From Schistocephalus solidus (lineage: Eukaryota > Platyhelminthes > Cestoda > Diphyllobothriidea > Diphyllobothriidae): a stretch of 64,000 bases of DNA. This document shows positions 61,893-64,000 of the stretch, one piece after another (position 1 is the first letter of the stretch; each line of letters starts with the position of its first letter). The stretch lies in the NCBI GenBank assembly GCA_017591395.1, contig WEDG01000258.1, positions 202,889-266,888 of the forward strand, read 5' to 3'. The notes beneath the pieces are model-generated. The model did not search any database and was not told the origin of the DNA. It saw nothing but the letters and a program-made list of their open reading frames with translations. A program made the position numbers and the translations under genes.

Positions 61893-62290
61893 CTTTCGTC
61901 GAAAATAAGAGTAAGATCTACGCAGTATACGCAGGGTAAAATAAATTTATGAAATTTCAACCTAAATTCTATCTTAGCGCTTTATAATTCTACGTTTTCT
62001 ACGAGGATTTATAGGAATAGCAAGTTGTAAATGTCTAAAGACTAGAAATTCAAAACTTTATCAGCAATTAAGCCAATAAAGAAAGCAGGAAACAAATAAA
62101 TACGTTTAAAGTTGAGAAAGAGAAATGAGGCTATGTCAGATGAATAAGATGACACTGTATAGTTCAAAATATTGTAAAAGACAAAGACCAGAGGTAATTA
62201 TATACGATTAAGGGCTAGAAATGCAAAACTTTAATCTGCAATTTAGCCAATAACGACAGTATAAACGAAAAAAACGTTCAAATTTTAGAT
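61893..62290 (-). other. 5' untranslated part of the younger element
   Basis: No frame longer than about 40 codons on the minus strand. The upper limit is set where the older element's linker reading resumes (VDFQKLSE, about 62315-62290). Two nearly repeated phrases, ACTAGAAATTCAAAACTTTA (62041) and GCTAGAAATGCAAAACTTTA (62214), lie 173 bases apart, suggesting a tandem repeat within the 5' region, as promoters of non-LTR elements sometimes have. Confidence 0.5.
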
Positions 62291-63440
62291 TTCACTTAGC
62301 TTTTGAAAATCGACCTGCGCACCTTGACCTTGACCTAGTTGTCTTTGCTTTTTATACTCCCGTAAGTGAGCATCGGAGCCGGTTTGTCTGCAAAGCCTCC
62401 AAAAGAGGCCTGCACGCTTTGGGCGGTTTGTGGTTGTCATTCTTCTGAGAGGACAGTTAAGGTTAACAATATTTTTTTCAGTAACGAGCTGAAAGTCATT
62501 TGAGCGTTATTGGTTCCAAAATTTAGTTCTGTTTCCCATGATATCTCTGACATTTGTCTTCAAATAAGTGAGAAGTCCCCCTTCTAAATGTTTCTTTCCC
62601 ACCTATCGGGCAAATTTGGCTAGGAAAACTGTGAGTAGTCGAAGTACAGCGTAATATAATTGCTTGGCCCTAATGATGGGTGATCCTGTAGGTCTTGCAC
62701 ATTCTGCTCATTTCAAGTAAAAATAAGATCAATACAGTTTGACGGTTGTCCTTCTCTCATCCATGTTCCAAAGGTAGGCTTCTGAAAGAGAATTTTGTCT
62801 GTTGCCCGTTGTAGTAGTTTGTTGTTGAAGTTATCTGGCATTTCCTGCGCAATCCATGTTTTCCAGTTAATACAAGGAGCAGTAAAATCCCCAACGATGA
62901 AAACATCTTTCTTCTTGCTGAGTTTGTAAAATTCCGTTATGAGAATGAGATCCTTATGGGAAGTCCGATATACTGAACGGTACACAAACAATATCGTCTG
63001 TGGTTTGGAATACTTAACAGATATAGTAATGCTTAAGATTTCAACATCACGTACTGGAATATGTACCTCAGCCATAGCGGTCAGATTGCAACTGACGTAA
63101 ACTATGACTCCTCGTCCTTATTGACTTGGTATATCTCTCTTGAACTGCTGATAACATATAAATGATATTTTGGAATTAGTAAAGTCTGCAGAAAGGCACG
63201 TTTTAGTGAAAGCCGTAATGTCAGGTTTAATTTCATCCCCTACGTTTTTTATTTAGTCCAGGATGTTGAAGAAAATTTGTGGATTTGCGAATAGGACCTT
63301 CAATGATCGTTTCTTCGGGGAGACCCAGCAATCATTGTTAAAGGTTTGGCCACAGGAAAGACACATTGATCTGGACTATTTGACCGTCTTCAATTTTTAA
63401 CCTTTTCTACCCTCTGTCAATACTCTCCCTCAATTTTCTC
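62291..63440 (-). mobile_element. Older CR1-like element, 5' half (APE endonuclease and linker)
   Basis: Minus-strand reading: KVLFANPQIFFNILD (about 63.28 kb), DEIKPDITAFTKTCLSADFT (about 63.2 kb, TE-type motif changed to TK), SQ, a TAA and GRGVIVYVSCNLTAMAEVHI (about 63.1 kb), FIVGDFTAPCINW (GDFN changed to GDFT, about 62.9 kb), CIDLIFT (62713 end of open piece), NEQNVQDLQDHPSLGPSNYI (about 62.69 kb), and a linker NRPKRAGLFWRLCRQTGSD with LREYKKQR (about 62.43-62.35 kb). The next residues of the linker are found at 56.84 kb, so the halves were one protein before the insertion. Confidence 0.8.
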
Positions 63441-63442
63441 CT

Positions 63443-64000
63443 TAAAAATAAATAAATAGATTGTATATTTAAGTCCCAGAAGGCCCCTTCATTACTATCT
63501 TAGTACCGTGTTGTAGGTAAATCCAAAGTGGATACTTGCTGTTCTTTGCGAACAGCCAAATAAAAAAACATAAATAAGTGATATGGTTGGCACATCCGAT
63601 TCGTAATGATTCGTTTTTTTTTCAAACAATAATCAACAATTTTTGGAATATATGGTGAACTAGAAAAGAAGCAGTGGAAAACCTACTGCAAATGGAATCG
63701 AGGAGAGCTTTCAGCGAGCCCCCAATTTAAAAAAAAACTATAGGAGGAAAAACTGTTTGCCTAAAAAATAGAAGCTAGAGTTGATATGATTGGTATGATG
63801 CAGTCATATAGGACCATGATGTTGATAACAACATGTGAGGGTGCGTAACACTCCTTGTCGTGGGAGAGATCATATAACAGCAAGAGCTACTGTTTACAAC
63901 TCTCTGGGAGGTGATACAGGAGGAGCTCAATGTTGACACAGGATCGAAATGAAGAGGGAACAGTTGAGGTCACGAGATTATCCCAAAGATGCGATCTTGC
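63443..64000 (-). mobile_element. 3' end of a second copy of the younger CR1-like family
   Basis: Collinear with 56851-57400 over the whole length, with substitutions and small indels. It starts with a short (TTTA)n-type tail (63446-63458) and runs off the right edge of the window, so the rest of the element, including ORF2, would lie beyond. It is on the same strand as the first copy and lies 5' of the older element's APE part. Confidence 0.85.

Larger units (their letters stand above)
56851..62290 (-). mobile_element. Younger CR1-like non-LTR element, near full length
   Basis: About 5.4 kb on the minus strand. From its 5' end it has an untranslated part (62290 to about 61893), ORF1, an ORF2 with APE endonuclease and RT, a 3'UTR of about 780 bases and a (TTTA)n tail at 56881-56855. 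It is inserted in an older element of the same broad group. A second copy of its 3' end lies at 63443-64000. Lesions: a frameshift in ORF1, an in-frame TAG at 59452, a frameshift near 59.08 kb, a one-base loss near 58.61 kb, a TAA in the YADD box and a frameshift near 58.11 kb. It is therefore not autonomous. Exact ends were judged from the surrounding older element. Confidence 0.85.

Noticed and set aside
1..64000. CRISPR arrays, bacterial operons or an integrated virus
   Set aside because: No regularly spaced direct repeats of that size, no ribosome-binding-site-led gene strings and no viral gene order were seen; all RT sequences fit non-LTR or Penelope-like elements.

Overview
This is an AT-rich, gene-poor eukaryotic window. 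It has long intervals without convincing coding sequence, microsatellites, tRNA-like SINE heads and many broken copies of non-LTR and Penelope-like retrotransposons. The most abundant transposon is an APE-endonuclease/reverse-transcriptase element with C2H2 zinc fingers at its C-terminus. From memory, that architecture is common in the genomes of diphyllobothriidean tapeworms and their flatworm relatives, so a cestode such as a Schistocephalus/Spirometra/Diphyllobothrium-type worm is my best guess for the host. No rRNA gene, CRISPR array, bacterial operon or viral genome was seen.

The left part (1-21 kb) is mostly unassignable. It holds a weak spectrin-repeat-like open stretch near the start, a possible element end with a TTA tail, a degraded RT fragment at 7.1-7.85 kb and a tRNA-like SINE at 17.8 kb. 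From 21.2 to 24.3 kb two dead retrotransposons lie back to back: a minus-strand copy of the zinc-finger family and a plus-strand Rex1/L2-like RT. From 24.6 to 36.5 kb there is non-coding DNA with a SINE, an imperfect palindrome, a GC-rich island (27.9-28.6 kb) and one copy of a dispersed repeat here called Y.

The only host gene supported with some confidence lies on the minus strand at 36.50-37.66 kb. It is the last exon of a single-pass membrane protein with a Cys-rich, Thr/Ser-rich ectodomain and a tail of about 240 residues. The reading frame is broken by one base inside the membrane span.

From 40.9 to 53.1 kb is a transposon cluster: two plus-strand copies of the zinc-finger element, an X/Y repeat array with a period of about 0.69 kb between them, and a large inverted repeat (arms of about 843 bp) enclosing the 3' half of a Penelope-like element with its GIY-YIG domain.

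From 55.1 to 64 kb is a nested structure, all on the minus strand. An older CR1-like element is split by a nearly full-length, younger CR1-like element of about 5.4 kb (ORF1, APE, RT, 3'UTR, ATTT tail). The 3' end of a second copy of the younger family sits at the right edge. Every element seen carries stops or frameshifts, so none looks autonomous. All family calls come from reading motifs by eye and from memory; no search was run.
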